Below, piece by piece: positions 1-4,992 of a stretch of 8,663 nt of DNA. The position numbers and the translations under genes are program-made. Every line of letters starts with the position of its first letter. The stretch's first letter is position 1. The DNA is from JAGNRR01 sp964612525. Its GTDB lineage: Bacteria; Bacteroidota; Bacteroidia; Chitinophagales; Chitinophagaceae. Below the pieces are notes generated by a model. It was given only the letters and a program-made list of their open reading frames with translations. It was not told where the DNA came from and ran no database searches. The DNA lies in assembly GCA_964612525.1 (NCBI GenBank), contig CAZTCQ010000096.1:1-8663 (forward strand), written 5' to 3'.

Positions 1-25
1 TTCGCGTAAAAAGTTTGGACTATAA
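1..25 (+). CDS. Possible 3' end of pstA (phosphate ABC transporter permease), partial
   Basis: In frame 2 the first bases read as a short basic tail, SRKKFGL, followed by a TAA stop at 23-25, four bases before the pstB start. Phosphate permease PstA is normally encoded directly upstream of PstB, and its C-terminus is often short and basic, so this is the likeliest identity. Only seven codons are visible. Another frame also stops here (TAA at 7-9), so the frame choice is inference. Confidence 0.3.
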
Positions 26-29
26 TTCT

Positions 30-791
30 ATGGAAAAAAATATTAAAATAGAAACAAAAGGTATTGATGCCTGGTATGGAGAAAAAAAAGTACTTCATGG
101 TATTGATCTTCAGATGGAAGAAAATACCGTAACAGCTTTTATTGGTCCTTCCGGGTGCGGTAAATCTACTTTTTTGCGCGTGCTCAATCGGATGAATGAT
201 TATATAGATTCGTTCAGAAAAGAAGGTGATGTTTTTATAGACGGCAAGGATATTTATAAGAAAAAAGTACGCATTGAAGATTTAAGAAAAGAAGTAGGCA
301 TGGTTTTTCAAAAGCCCAATCCTTTTCCAAAGTCTATCTATGAAAATGTAGTGTATGGTTTAAGAATTCAAGGGATTAATAAGCGAGCCATATTAGATGA
401 AGCAGTAGAAAAAACCTTAAAACAAGCTGCGCTTTGGGACGAGGTTAAAGATGATTTAAAAAAGAATGCTTTAGGGTTATCAGGTGGTCAGCAGCAACGT
501 TTGTGTATAGCACGAACCTTGGCCGTACAACCCAAAATTATATTAATGGATGAGCCAGCTTCGGCTTTGGATCCTATTTCTACAGCCAAAGTTGAGGAGC
601 TCATTTACGATTTAAAGCAAGAGTATACGATTGTAATTGTAACGCACAATATGCATCAAGCAGGTAGAGTTAGTGATAAAACGGCTTTCTTCCTTATGGG
701 AGAATTGATAGAATTTGATAACACCAAAACTATTTTTACCAAGCCGACTGATGAGCGAACCGAGAACTATATAACAGGTAAATTTGGTTAG
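30..791 (+). CDS. pstB: PstB, ATP-binding subunit of the phosphate ABC transporter
   Basis: This 253-residue protein is the cytoplasmic ATPase that drives high-affinity inorganic phosphate import through the PstA/PstC membrane pair, fed by the PstS binding protein. All ABC ATPase motifs are visible: Walker A GPSGCGKST (residues 39-47), Q-loop FQKPNPFP (Q94), signature LSGGQQQR (150-157), Walker B ILMDEP (171-176), D-loop SALD (178-181) and the H-loop histidine H206 in VTHN. The KPNPFP stretch after the Q-loop and the SALDP motif are typical of PstB among ABC proteins. The length is normal. I start at the ATG at 30; a TTG at 15 in the same frame adds only five residues and would overlap the presumed pstA end. 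phoU follows after 19 bases, as is usual in pst operons, so they are probably co-transcribed and induced by phosphate limitation. No Pho box can be seen because the operon start lies outside the window. Confidence 0.96.
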   Translation: MEKNIKIETKGIDAWYGEKKVLHGIDLQMEENTVTAFIGPSGCGKSTFLRVLNRMNDYIDSFRKEGDVFIDGKDIYKKKVRIEDLRKEVGMVFQKPNPFPKSIYENVVYGLRIQGINKRAILDEAVEKTLKQAALWDEVKDDLKKNALGLSGGQQQRLCIARTLAVQPKIILMDEPASALDPISTAKVEELIYDLKQEYTIVIVTHNMHQAGRVSDKTAFFLMGELIEFDNTKTIFTKPTDERTENYITGKFG

Positions 792-810
792 ACCTTAAAT
801 TGATAACAAT

Positions 811-1485
811 ATGACGAATCTGGAACAAGAGCTAAAAGAAATTAAGGACTCCGTATTAGAGATGCTAAAACTGGTTCTGTATCAGCTTGAAAAAGCAGGG
901 GATGCCTTTGTAAATTTTGATGAAGGATTAGCGGAAGAAGTTATTCATACAGAGAAGCGTGTGAATGCTATGGAGTTGACCATTGACAAACATTGCGAAA
1001 ATATATTTGCACTTTTTAATCCAGTAGCCTCTGATTTGCGCTTTGTGATCAGTATGCTCAAAATGAATTCAGACATTGAGCGCATTGGTGATTATGCCGA
1101 TGGTGTCGCTGATTATGTAGTGGCTATCGAGGAGCCAATTGTTGCGAAGTATTTAGAAAAATCACGAATTTCAGACATGTTTGATATTGCTTATAATATG
1201 CTGGATATGGTGATTGTATCTATAGAATCAGACAATGCAGAATTGCCGCGTCAGGTATTTAAAAGAGATAGAGAACTCAATAAAATTAATCATGCCTCCT
1301 CTGACTTGATTGAGAAAATGGTAAAAGCAGATGCTACGAATACATCCTCAGCATTATATCTTTTTAGTACCATAAAAAAAGTAGAACGTATTGGAGACCA
1401 CATTAAGAACATAGCTGAAGATTGGATTTTTTATCTTGATGGTGAAGTGTTGAAGCACCGTAAGAAATTGCCTAAGAAAGGGTAA
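811..1485 (+). CDS. phoU: PhoU, phosphate signalling regulator
   Basis: This 224-residue all-helical protein is the usual cytoplasmic partner of the Pst transporter. In studied bacteria PhoU couples transporter state to the PhoR/PhoB-type two-component system and restrains phosphate uptake. It shows two related PhoU halves. Each carries the metal-site pattern ERIGD: E90-D94 in SDIERIGDYAD, and E192-D196 in VERIGDHIKN. The FNPVASDLRF segment (69-78) is also characteristic of the first half. The length and position directly after pstB fit the family. No phoR or phoB gene is visible nearby, so the signalling kinase must be encoded elsewhere. No convincing intrinsic terminator follows: an imperfect GTG-rich hairpin around 1485-1510 lacks a T tract. 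Confidence 0.95.
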   Translation: MTNLEQELKEIKDSVLEMLKLVLYQLEKAGDAFVNFDEGLAEEVIHTEKRVNAMELTIDKHCENIFALFNPVASDLRFVISMLKMNSDIERIGDYADGVADYVVAIEEPIVAKYLEKSRISDMFDIAYNMLDMVIVSIESDNAELPRQVFKRDRELNKINHASSDLIEKMVKADATNTSSALYLFSTIKKVERIGDHIKNIAEDWIFYLDGEVLKHRKKLPKKG

Positions 1486-1652
1486 CACAACTAGCACCCT
1501 TGTGGTGTTGAAAAAAATATGACGTAGGCTAATTTGAGTTTAGGAATTAATAATTTCTAATTTCTCTACAAAATGTTTTTTTTTAATTCACTTCTATCCA
1601 GTTCTTTATAGTACTAAATAAAACAGGGTTGATCTTCATTTAGAATTATTAA

Positions 1653-1838
1653 CTGGACCTTGTTTTGCAAGCCAACAAAATATTGAACGCCTTTCGTCTG
1701 AACCCTCAGGTGAACATTGTTGGTAAGGTTTTTAGTAGTAATCTCGTTGAACAACATGGCAATGAAATGTTCAAAGAATCCTCAGTGTATTTTTCAATAA
1801 TTGTCATGAAATTGAGTGTATTTGGTTACCCTTATTAA
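1653..1838 (+). pseudogene. Coding-like 61-codon fragment, unrecognised
   Basis: Between in-frame stops at 1650 and 1836 there are 61 open codons whose translation looks protein-like. It begins LDLVLQANKILNAF, with mixed hydrophobic and polar residues, and includes VGKVFSSNLVEQHG and NEMFKESS. There is no ATG near the beginning: the first possible starts are a TTG at 1665 and a GTG at 1710. I do not recognise the family. It could be the remnant of a transposase or other decayed gene, or simply a chance open frame in AT-rich DNA. The lack of a proper start and of any visible continuation upstream favours remnant or chance over a working gene. Confidence 0.2.
1672..1723 (+). repeat. Imperfect inverted repeat CCAACAA / TTGTTGG
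   Basis: A 7-base arm CCAACAA (1672-1678) is complementary to TTGTTGG (1717-1723). A second, wobble-containing 5-bp pairing, CGCCT with AGGTG (1688-1692 and 1708-1712), nests inside. It lies inside the coding-like fragment and may be accidental. No promoter or terminator points to an RNA gene. Confidence 0.2.
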
Positions 1839-2036
1839 ATATTGATTGAGCAAATATGAGAGTTCATACTTAGCCTTATTATACCTCTGTTCGGTAAAAC
1901 GAAAAAAGGGCAACTCGCCGAAGCGCGTTACCCAATTTTCTTCCCCCTATGAAAAAACTACTACTTATACCGCTTTGGCTTTATCCTATCGTATATTTTT
2001 TTTCAGAAAATATTCTCCGATAAAGCTCTTGCTGCC

Positions 2037-2056
2037 TGCCTCGCTTTGCGAGGGCA
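2037..2056. repeat. GC-rich hairpin 1 of the intergenic cluster
   Basis: CCTCGC (2039-2044) and GCGAGG (2048-2053) form a 6-bp stem with a TTT loop. Pairing can extend to TGCC/GGCA (2037-2040 and 2053-2056) with one bulged G. It is much more GC-rich than the flanking DNA. It is not followed by a T tract on either strand, so it does not look like a classical terminator. Confidence 0.5.
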
Positions 2057-2061
2057 TTTAC

Positions 2062-2077
2062 TCCCGCAGGTGCGGGA
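2062..2077. repeat. GC-rich hairpin 2 of the intergenic cluster
   Basis: TCCCGC (2062-2067) and GCGGGA (2072-2077) form a perfect 6-bp stem around the loop AGGT. It sits six bases after hairpin 1 and four bases before the long hairpin at 2081. Three stems this close suggest an intergenic repeat element or a structured 3' end of the hsp20 transcript. Confidence 0.5.
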
Positions 2078-2080
2078 TAA

Positions 2081-2112
2081 AATTTTCTAATGCCCTATGG
2101 CATTAGAAAATT
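2081..2112 (-). terminator. Long perfect hairpin behind hsp20, probable terminator
   Basis: AATTTTCTAATGCC (2081-2094) and GGCATTAGAAAATT (2099-2112) form a perfect 14-bp stem with a 4-base loop, nine bases after the hsp20 stop codon on the minus strand. The transcript of that strand would end the stem in AATT followed by TTAT, a short U tract, so termination is plausible but not textbook. On the plus strand no T tract follows. Confidence 0.55.
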
Positions 2113-2121
2113 ACATTGGTA

Positions 2122-2553
2122 TTATTTAATGCTAATCTGCTTTGGTTTTACCTTTTCAGATTTTGGTAGGGTTAAGGTTAGAACGCCATCTTTAAATTTG
2201 GCTTCTATGTTTTTTTCTTCAACCAACTCTGGCAAGTAGAACGAACGGCTAAACGATTGTGCGAAGTACTCTCGACGCGTGTAGTTTTTGTCTTCTACCG
2301 TTACTTCATTGCCTTCGGCATCAGTTGATTTTTCCTGTTTCATTTCGGCACTTACAGTTAGGGTGTCGTGCTCAAGGTTAATGTTCAGGTCTTCTTTTTT
2401 ATAACCTGCTAATGAAAACTCCAGGTGATATTCCGTTTCGTTTTCGGCAATGTTTACTGCGGGTAGTTGCCCTTTGTTGCTAGTTAGAGAATTGTCCATG
2501 TCAAAGAAATTTTTGAATAAAGGATCGAAGTTTGTTTTTACTAAGTGTCTCAT
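2122..2553 (-). CDS. hsp20: Small heat shock protein, Hsp20/alpha-crystallin family
   Basis: This 143-residue cytoplasmic chaperone of the ATP-independent Hsp20 family holds unfolding proteins until ATP-dependent chaperones refold them. The N-terminus MRHLVKTNFDPLFKNFFD is the usual short amphipathic segment. The alpha-crystallin domain spans roughly residues 33-132 and includes LEFSLAGYKKEDLNI. It ends with the conserved FKDGVLTLTLPK motif (120-131). A C-terminal I-x-I anchor, ISI at 140-142, serves oligomer assembly in this family. I start at the ATG complementary to 2551-2553, because family members begin close before the FDPLF segment. The in-frame upstream start at 2604 would add 17 unlike residues and overlap the probable promoter. 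It is a single-gene unit with its own promoter candidate and terminator. Heat or stress induction is expected from the family, but I see no CIRCE-type operator. Confidence 0.95.
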   Translation of the reverse strand: MRHLVKTNFDPLFKNFFDMDNSLTSNKGQLPAVNIAENETEYHLEFSLAGYKKEDLNINLEHDTLTVSAEMKQEKSTDAEGNEVTVEDKNYTRREYFAQSFSRSFYLPELVEEKNIEAKFKDGVLTLTLPKSEKVKPKQISIK

Positions 2554-2592
2554 AATAATTGTTTGTTTTTTTATTTGCTTAGTATAGATTAA

Positions 2593-2622
2593 GAATTGTA
2601 CCAAAGCATGGATTGAGTCAAA
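2593..2622 (-). promoter_or_regulatory. Candidate hsp20 promoter, Bacteroidota type
   Basis: On the minus strand TTTG (complement of 2619-2622) is followed after 18 bases by TACAATTC (complement of 2593-2600), matching the -7 consensus TAnnTTTG at six of eight positions. Transcription would start about 30-35 bases before the hsp20 ATG. The position and spacing fit, but the -7 match is only fair. Confidence 0.35.
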
Positions 2623-2637
2623 ACTTGGCAGAAGGAC

Positions 2638-2667
2638 AAAAAAATAGCGCCATTGTGGCGCTATTTT
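2638..2667 (-). terminator. Rho-independent terminator of the sigma/protease operon
   Basis: AAAATAGCGCCA (2641-2652) and TGGCGCTATTTT (2656-2667) form a perfect 12-bp stem with a TTG loop, about 20 bases after the protease stop codon. On the minus strand the stem runs into seven consecutive T (complement of 2638-2644). The plus-strand side also has T5, so it could act in both directions, but no plus-strand gene ends here. Confidence 0.88.
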
Positions 2668-2688
2668 TATTTTATAATGACAAATAGT

Positions 2689-3756
2689 CTAATTGTAGAC
2701 CTTCACCATTAATATAAAATCTTCCAAGGTTTCAATTTGTTTGGTTCGATTTCGTGAGGGGAAGCTATTCGACTCCAGCCATTTTATTTCAAATGGAGCC
2801 TCCAGAGAGTCCAACAAATCATTGATTACGGTTGTTTTGATGGCATAAGTGACTCCTTTAGAAATAAATTGTTTGCTATTCACAATCCCAATCAAATTAC
2901 CGCCTTCGTCTAGGACAGGCGCTCCGCTTACACCGGGGCTACTCGGAAGCTCTAATTGAAATTTGGTGCTATCTCCGCTCTTGCCATTCATGGCGCTCAC
3001 ATAGCCTTCATTATATACCACTTCATTTTTGGGAAATCCAAGGGTGAAAATCCTCTCGGCTAATTGGGCTTTTTTGTCCAACTGATACGGTATAGGATTG
3101 CTAGAAAATGAAAAGGATGAATCAATCACTTTAAGAACAGCCAAGTCGTTTTCCTTATCCTTTTTTACGATTTTACATTTATGAGCTTTGCCGTCTGCGG
3201 TGAAAATAAAAACCTTTTTACCGCCTTTCAAAACGTGCAAGTTAGTGAGTGCATATCCATTGTTGTCAACTGCGAATGCAGTCCCTGAGCCTTGATGTGG
3301 CTGATTAGGTAAAGTATTTATTTTTACTTTGTTTATATCGTTTTGAAGACGAGTTTGTTTGTTTTTGATATCACGAACCTCTTTGTTTACTAATTGAAGT
3401 ATACGAGTATCATTCTTTTTATTAAAGGTGTTTTCTGCTATAAAATAGGTTGCCACACTTGCTAAGAAAGCTACACTAGCAGCAATACCTGCGGTTCGCC
3501 AGTACTTCTTCAATGATTTGCGCATGTTGTGCGAAATGTTGAGCGTGTTGCGGTCTTCTTGATCTTGGATGATAGAAATTTGTTTCTTAACGTAAGCGGC
3601 ATTCCGCGCATGTTGAAACTGAGTAAAAAGATCTTGATACTCAGCTAACTCTTTAGCCAACTCTTCATTTTTTTCTACCAAATTTTCAAAGGCTTGCTGC
3701 TCGGCAGCGCTCATTTCATCTCGTAGGTACGATTCTATTTCTTCTATATAATTCAT
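2689..3756 (-). CDS. Membrane protein with anti-sigma-like N-terminus fused to a trypsin-like (S1C) protease domain
   Basis: This 355-residue protein has three parts. Residues 1-85 are a charged helical segment beginning IEEIESYLRDEMSAAEQQAF, the style of the cytoplasmic domain of Bacteroidota anti-sigma factors, without zinc ligands. A single membrane helix follows at about 88-107 (TAGIAASVAFLASVATYFIA), then a likely coiled coil (about 117-146). Residues about 155-325 form a trypsin-like domain of the HtrA/Trypsin_2 type: GSGTAFAVD, then His174 in TNLHVL, Asp204 in NDLAVL and Ser277 in GVSGAP. All three catalytic residues are present, although GVSGAP departs from the usual GNSGGP. There is no PDZ domain. 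The basic stretch before the membrane helix (RKSLKKYWR) puts the N-terminus inside and the protease in the periplasm. It starts by ATGA overlap with the upstream sigma factor stop, so the two are translationally coupled. I infer a membrane anti-sigma factor that carries its own sensor or protease domain; the alternative is a stress protease whose N-terminus only tethers it. Confidence 0.85.
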   Translation of the reverse strand: MNYIEEIESYLRDEMSAAEQQAFENLVEKNEELAKELAEYQDLFTQFQHARNAAYVKKQISIIQDQEDRNTLNISHNMRKSLKKYWRTAGIAASVAFLASVATYFIAENTFNKKNDTRILQLVNKEVRDIKNKQTRLQNDINKVKINTLPNQPHQGSGTAFAVDNNGYALTNLHVLKGGKKVFIFTADGKAHKCKIVKKDKENDLAVLKVIDSSFSFSSNPIPYQLDKKAQLAERIFTLGFPKNEVVYNEGYVSAMNGKSGDSTKFQLELPSSPGVSGAPVLDEGGNLIGIVNSKQFISKGVTYAIKTTVINDLLDSLEAPFEIKWLESNSFPSRNRTKQIETLEDFILMVKVYN

Positions 3757-4388
3757 TTCTTATCATTAAAAAATAAGCGTTTCAATCTTTTAAGACACTT
3801 ATGTTTCTGTGTTTTGGCGTTATCAGCATTAGTATATTCAAACTTTTCAGCGATTGCTTTCATACTCATACTTTCAATATAAAAGGCTTTTATCAATTCG
3901 TTACAGGGTGAGCCCAATTCGTTCAGAGCCTTGTGTAAACTAGCCAGCTTTTCTTCTTGCTCCTGGATGAGTGCAATATCAAACAAAACGGAGGCACTAT
4001 CATTTTCGTGCATTTTAGCGTATTCACTTTCTTTGAGGGTTAACTTTTTATTCTGTTCAAGTTGTTTCAACCATTTTTTTCGAGCCACCGCTACCAAAAA
4101 GGTAGAAACCTTGCAGCTGAGCAAAAAATCTTCTTGTTTTGCTTTCTCATACAAAACAAGTAGGGAAGCATGAAATACTTCTTCTGCCTCGAAAGGTTCA
4201 GCTTTCATGTTCTGCAGACTGCGTGTTACCATAGGGAAACAGTCTTTATACACCTGCTGAAAAGCATCTTGCTCATCATTTGCCAAAGAACGTATCAACC
4301 GATTATCTTCCAAAAAGTTTTCAGTCTTACTCATTGATTCCTTAAAAAGCTGAAAGGTAACCCAATCGTACAATTTTTTCATGGGCAT
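3753..4388 (-). CDS. ECF-type RNA polymerase sigma factor
   Basis: This protein of up to 211 residues is a sigma-70 family member with only regions 2 and 4, the layout of extracytoplasmic function sigma factors, which redirect RNA polymerase to a small regulon. Region 2 covers about residues 30-105 and includes LIRSLANDEQDAFQQVYKDCF and the AEEVFHASLLVLYEKA helix. Region 4 covers about 150-205, with a helix-turn-helix around MSMKAIAEKFEYTNADNAKTQ and a basic C-terminal helix (KCLKRLKRLF) that would contact the -35 element. The start is uncertain: ATG codons complementary to 4388, 4382 and 4334 are all in frame. The last gives 193 residues beginning MSKTENFLEDNRL, closest to the usual family start. 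Its stop overlaps the protease/anti-sigma start by four bases, so the two products are probably made in a fixed ratio, as for sigma/anti-sigma pairs. No AlgU- or SigW-like specificity can be assigned. Confidence 0.9.
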   Translation of the reverse strand: MPMKKLYDWVTFQLFKESMSKTENFLEDNRLIRSLANDEQDAFQQVYKDCFPMVTRSLQNMKAEPFEAEEVFHASLLVLYEKAKQEDFLLSCKVSTFLVAVARKKWLKQLEQNKKLTLKESEYAKMHENDSASVLFDIALIQEQEEKLASLHKALNELGSPCNELIKAFYIESMSMKAIAEKFEYTNADNAKTQKHKCLKRLKRLFFNDKK

Positions 4389-4534
4389 AAAAAAAATTTG
4401 ATGAAATAAAATCTATGAAGTGTTGATTTTACTGAGTTTTGAAAGAATGTGACTAAGTGACTCAAATAAAATTATAAAATGTGGGTTACCTTTTTTAGGT
4501 TTGCGGTATAAACAAGTAATAAAATAATACAAAC
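4389..4534. promoter_or_regulatory. Divergent promoter region between the sigma factor and lipoprotein genes
   Basis: These 146 AT-rich bases must hold the promoters for both the leftward sigma operon and the rightward lipoprotein. A hexamer direct repeat, GTGACT at 4449-4454 and again at 4457-4462, lies near the middle. On the minus strand TAGATTTT (complement of 4408-4415) matches TAnnTTTG at seven of eight positions but has no -33 partner. ECF operons are often autoregulated, so the sigma factor's own target site may be here, but I cannot identify it. Confidence 0.4.
4496..4503 (+). promoter_or_regulatory. Candidate -7 element of the Ala-rich lipoprotein promoter
   Basis: TAGGTTTG matches the Bacteroidota -7 consensus TAnnTTTG at all fixed positions and lies 31 bases before the ATG. 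A clear TTTG at -33 is missing; the region about 20 bases upstream reads ATAAAATGTG. Transcription would start near 4508-4510. Confidence 0.4.
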
Positions 4535-4840
4535 ATGAAAAATTTAGTAAAAATTTCAATCTTCGCTCTTGCTTTAGGAATCTTCGCATCTTGCGAAACT
4601 GCTACTGACGCTGCAAACTCTGCTGCTGAAACTGCCGAATCTGCTGCTGACGCTGCTGTAGACGCTGCTGGTGATGCCGCTGACGCTGCTGGAGAAGCTG
4701 CTGATGCTGCTGTAGATGCTGCTGGTGATGCTGCTGACGCTGCTGGTGATGCTGTGGATGCCGCTGGTGAAGCTGCAGGAGATGCTGCTGATGCAGTTAC
4801 TGGTGAAGCTGAAGAAGTAGTTGAAGAAACTGTACACTAG
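4535..4840 (+). CDS. Small Ala/Asp-rich repeat lipoprotein
   Basis: This 101-residue precursor has a lipoprotein signal peptide, MKNLVKISIFALALGIFASC, with the lipobox cysteine at residue 20, so the mature protein is predicted to be acylated and envelope-bound. After the cysteine there is not one Lys or Arg, but 13 Asp and 10 Glu. Residues 25-88 consist of Ala pairs separated by D, E, G or V. An 18-residue unit, AADAAVDAAGDAADAAG plus E or D, occurs twice (37-54 and 55-72), followed by a partial third copy. The Ala pairs recur every 3 or 4 residues, so they would line one face of a long helix. The C-terminus is acidic (EAEEVVEETVH). I recognise no enzyme or named family. It could be an envelope spacer, a membrane- or peptidoglycan-associated helix, or a stress (LEA-like) protein. 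It is divergent from the ECF sigma operon and may belong to its regulon, which is inference. The gene is a single unit with its own promoter candidate and strong terminator. Confidence 0.85.
   Translation: MKNLVKISIFALALGIFASCETATDAANSAAETAESAADAAVDAAGDAADAAGEAADAAVDAAGDAADAAGDAVDAAGEAAGDAADAVTGEAEEVVEETVH
4643..4798 (+). repeat. 54-base tandem repeat within the lipoprotein gene
   Basis: Two adjacent 54-base copies (4643-4696 and 4697-4750) differ at five positions by my count, and a partial third copy follows to about 4798. Most substitutions are silent third-base changes such as GAC/GAT and GCC/GCT, so the protein repeat is under selection or the duplication is fairly recent. The GCTGCTG-rich sequence could change length by slippage. 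Confidence 0.8.
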
Positions 4841-4864
4841 TCATAGATTAGTATCAAGTATTAC

Positions 4865-4894
4865 AAACCACCATTTTTAATGGTGGTTTTTTTT
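4865..4894 (+). terminator. Rho-independent terminator after the lipoprotein gene
   Basis: AAACCACCATT (4865-4875) and AATGGTGGTTT (4879-4889) form a perfect 11-bp stem with a TTT loop, running into eight T (4887-4894). It lies 25 bases after the stop codon and separates this gene from the ribosomal protein operon. Confidence 0.93.
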
Positions 4895-4914
4895 ACTTTT
4901 TTAAGTAAACAACT

Positions 4915-4922
4915 TACATTTG
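4915..4922 (+). promoter_or_regulatory. -7 element of the rpsF-rpsR-rplI operon promoter
   Basis: TACATTTG is a full match to the Bacteroidota TAnnTTTG element, 70 bases before the rpsF ATG and just after the preceding terminator. The -33 position is only T-rich (TTTTTT at 4897-4902). Transcription would begin near 4927-4930, at the foot of the possible leader hairpin. Confidence 0.5.
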
Positions 4923-4926
4923 CGCT

Positions 4927-4979
4927 CCGCTGGGTAGCTCTTGAGTCACATCAGGATCCAATTATAATCGCTACTTGGC
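4927..4979 (+). promoter_or_regulatory. Possible structured rpsF leader (S6:S18 autoregulatory candidate)
   Basis: GCTGGGTAGC (4929-4938) can pair with GCTACTTGGC (4970-4979) over ten positions, three of them consecutive G-U pairs, closing a 31-base loop that ends 13 bases before the ATG. A CCG triplet (4927-4929) lies at the 5' foot. Many bacteria have an rpsF leader with a CCG-containing hairpin that binds the S6:S18 complex and represses translation. The position fits, but I cannot confirm the consensus fold. Confidence 0.35.
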
Positions 4980-4992
4980 TAAAATAAATTAT

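Larger units (their letters stand above)
1486..2121. other. Gene-poor intergenic stretch between phoU and hsp20
   Basis: These 636 bases hold no complete gene that I can support. The left part (1486-1650) is AT-rich with stops in all frames. The middle (1653-1838) contains a coding-like fragment without an ATG start. The right part (1846-2112) contains a tiny signal-peptide-like frame at 1949 and three closely spaced hairpins at 2037-2112. A TTG-initiated 86-codon frame at 1846-2106 runs straight through these hairpins, has an unlikely composition and resembles no protein family I know, so I do not call it. The stretch may be the worn remnant of an inserted element or lost gene, placed between convergently transcribed phoU and hsp20. 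Confidence 0.6.

Noticed and set aside
1485..1515. Possible terminator after phoU (CACAA/TTGTG or AACAC/GTGTT pairings)
   Set aside because: The alternative stems are only five pairs with bulges, and the following tract is A-rich rather than T-rich on the coding strand.
1846..2106. 86-codon open frame starting at TTG 1846
   Set aside because: Non-ATG start, no recognisable family, odd composition, and it runs through all the GC-rich hairpins and into the probable hsp20 terminator.
3931..4173. Open frame on the plus strand inside the sigma factor gene
   Set aside because: It is antisense to a clear sigma factor domain and has the Ser/Phe-rich composition of a shadow frame.
4574..4837. 87-codon antisense frame in the Ala-rich lipoprotein gene
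   Set aside because: GCT/GAT-rich repeats lack stops on the opposite strand. The resulting Ser/Ile/Phe-rich product is a by-product of the repeat, while the plus strand has a proper lipoprotein signal.
4927..4980. tRNA-like look of the rpsF leader (TGGGTAGCTC resembles a D-arm)
   Set aside because: No anticodon arm, no T-loop sequence of the GTTCRA type and no acceptor stem can be built; it fits a leader better.
4975..4992. TTG start for rpsF adding six residues
   Set aside because: S6 family members begin at the MKDYE-type start, and the TTG lies inside the possible leader stem.
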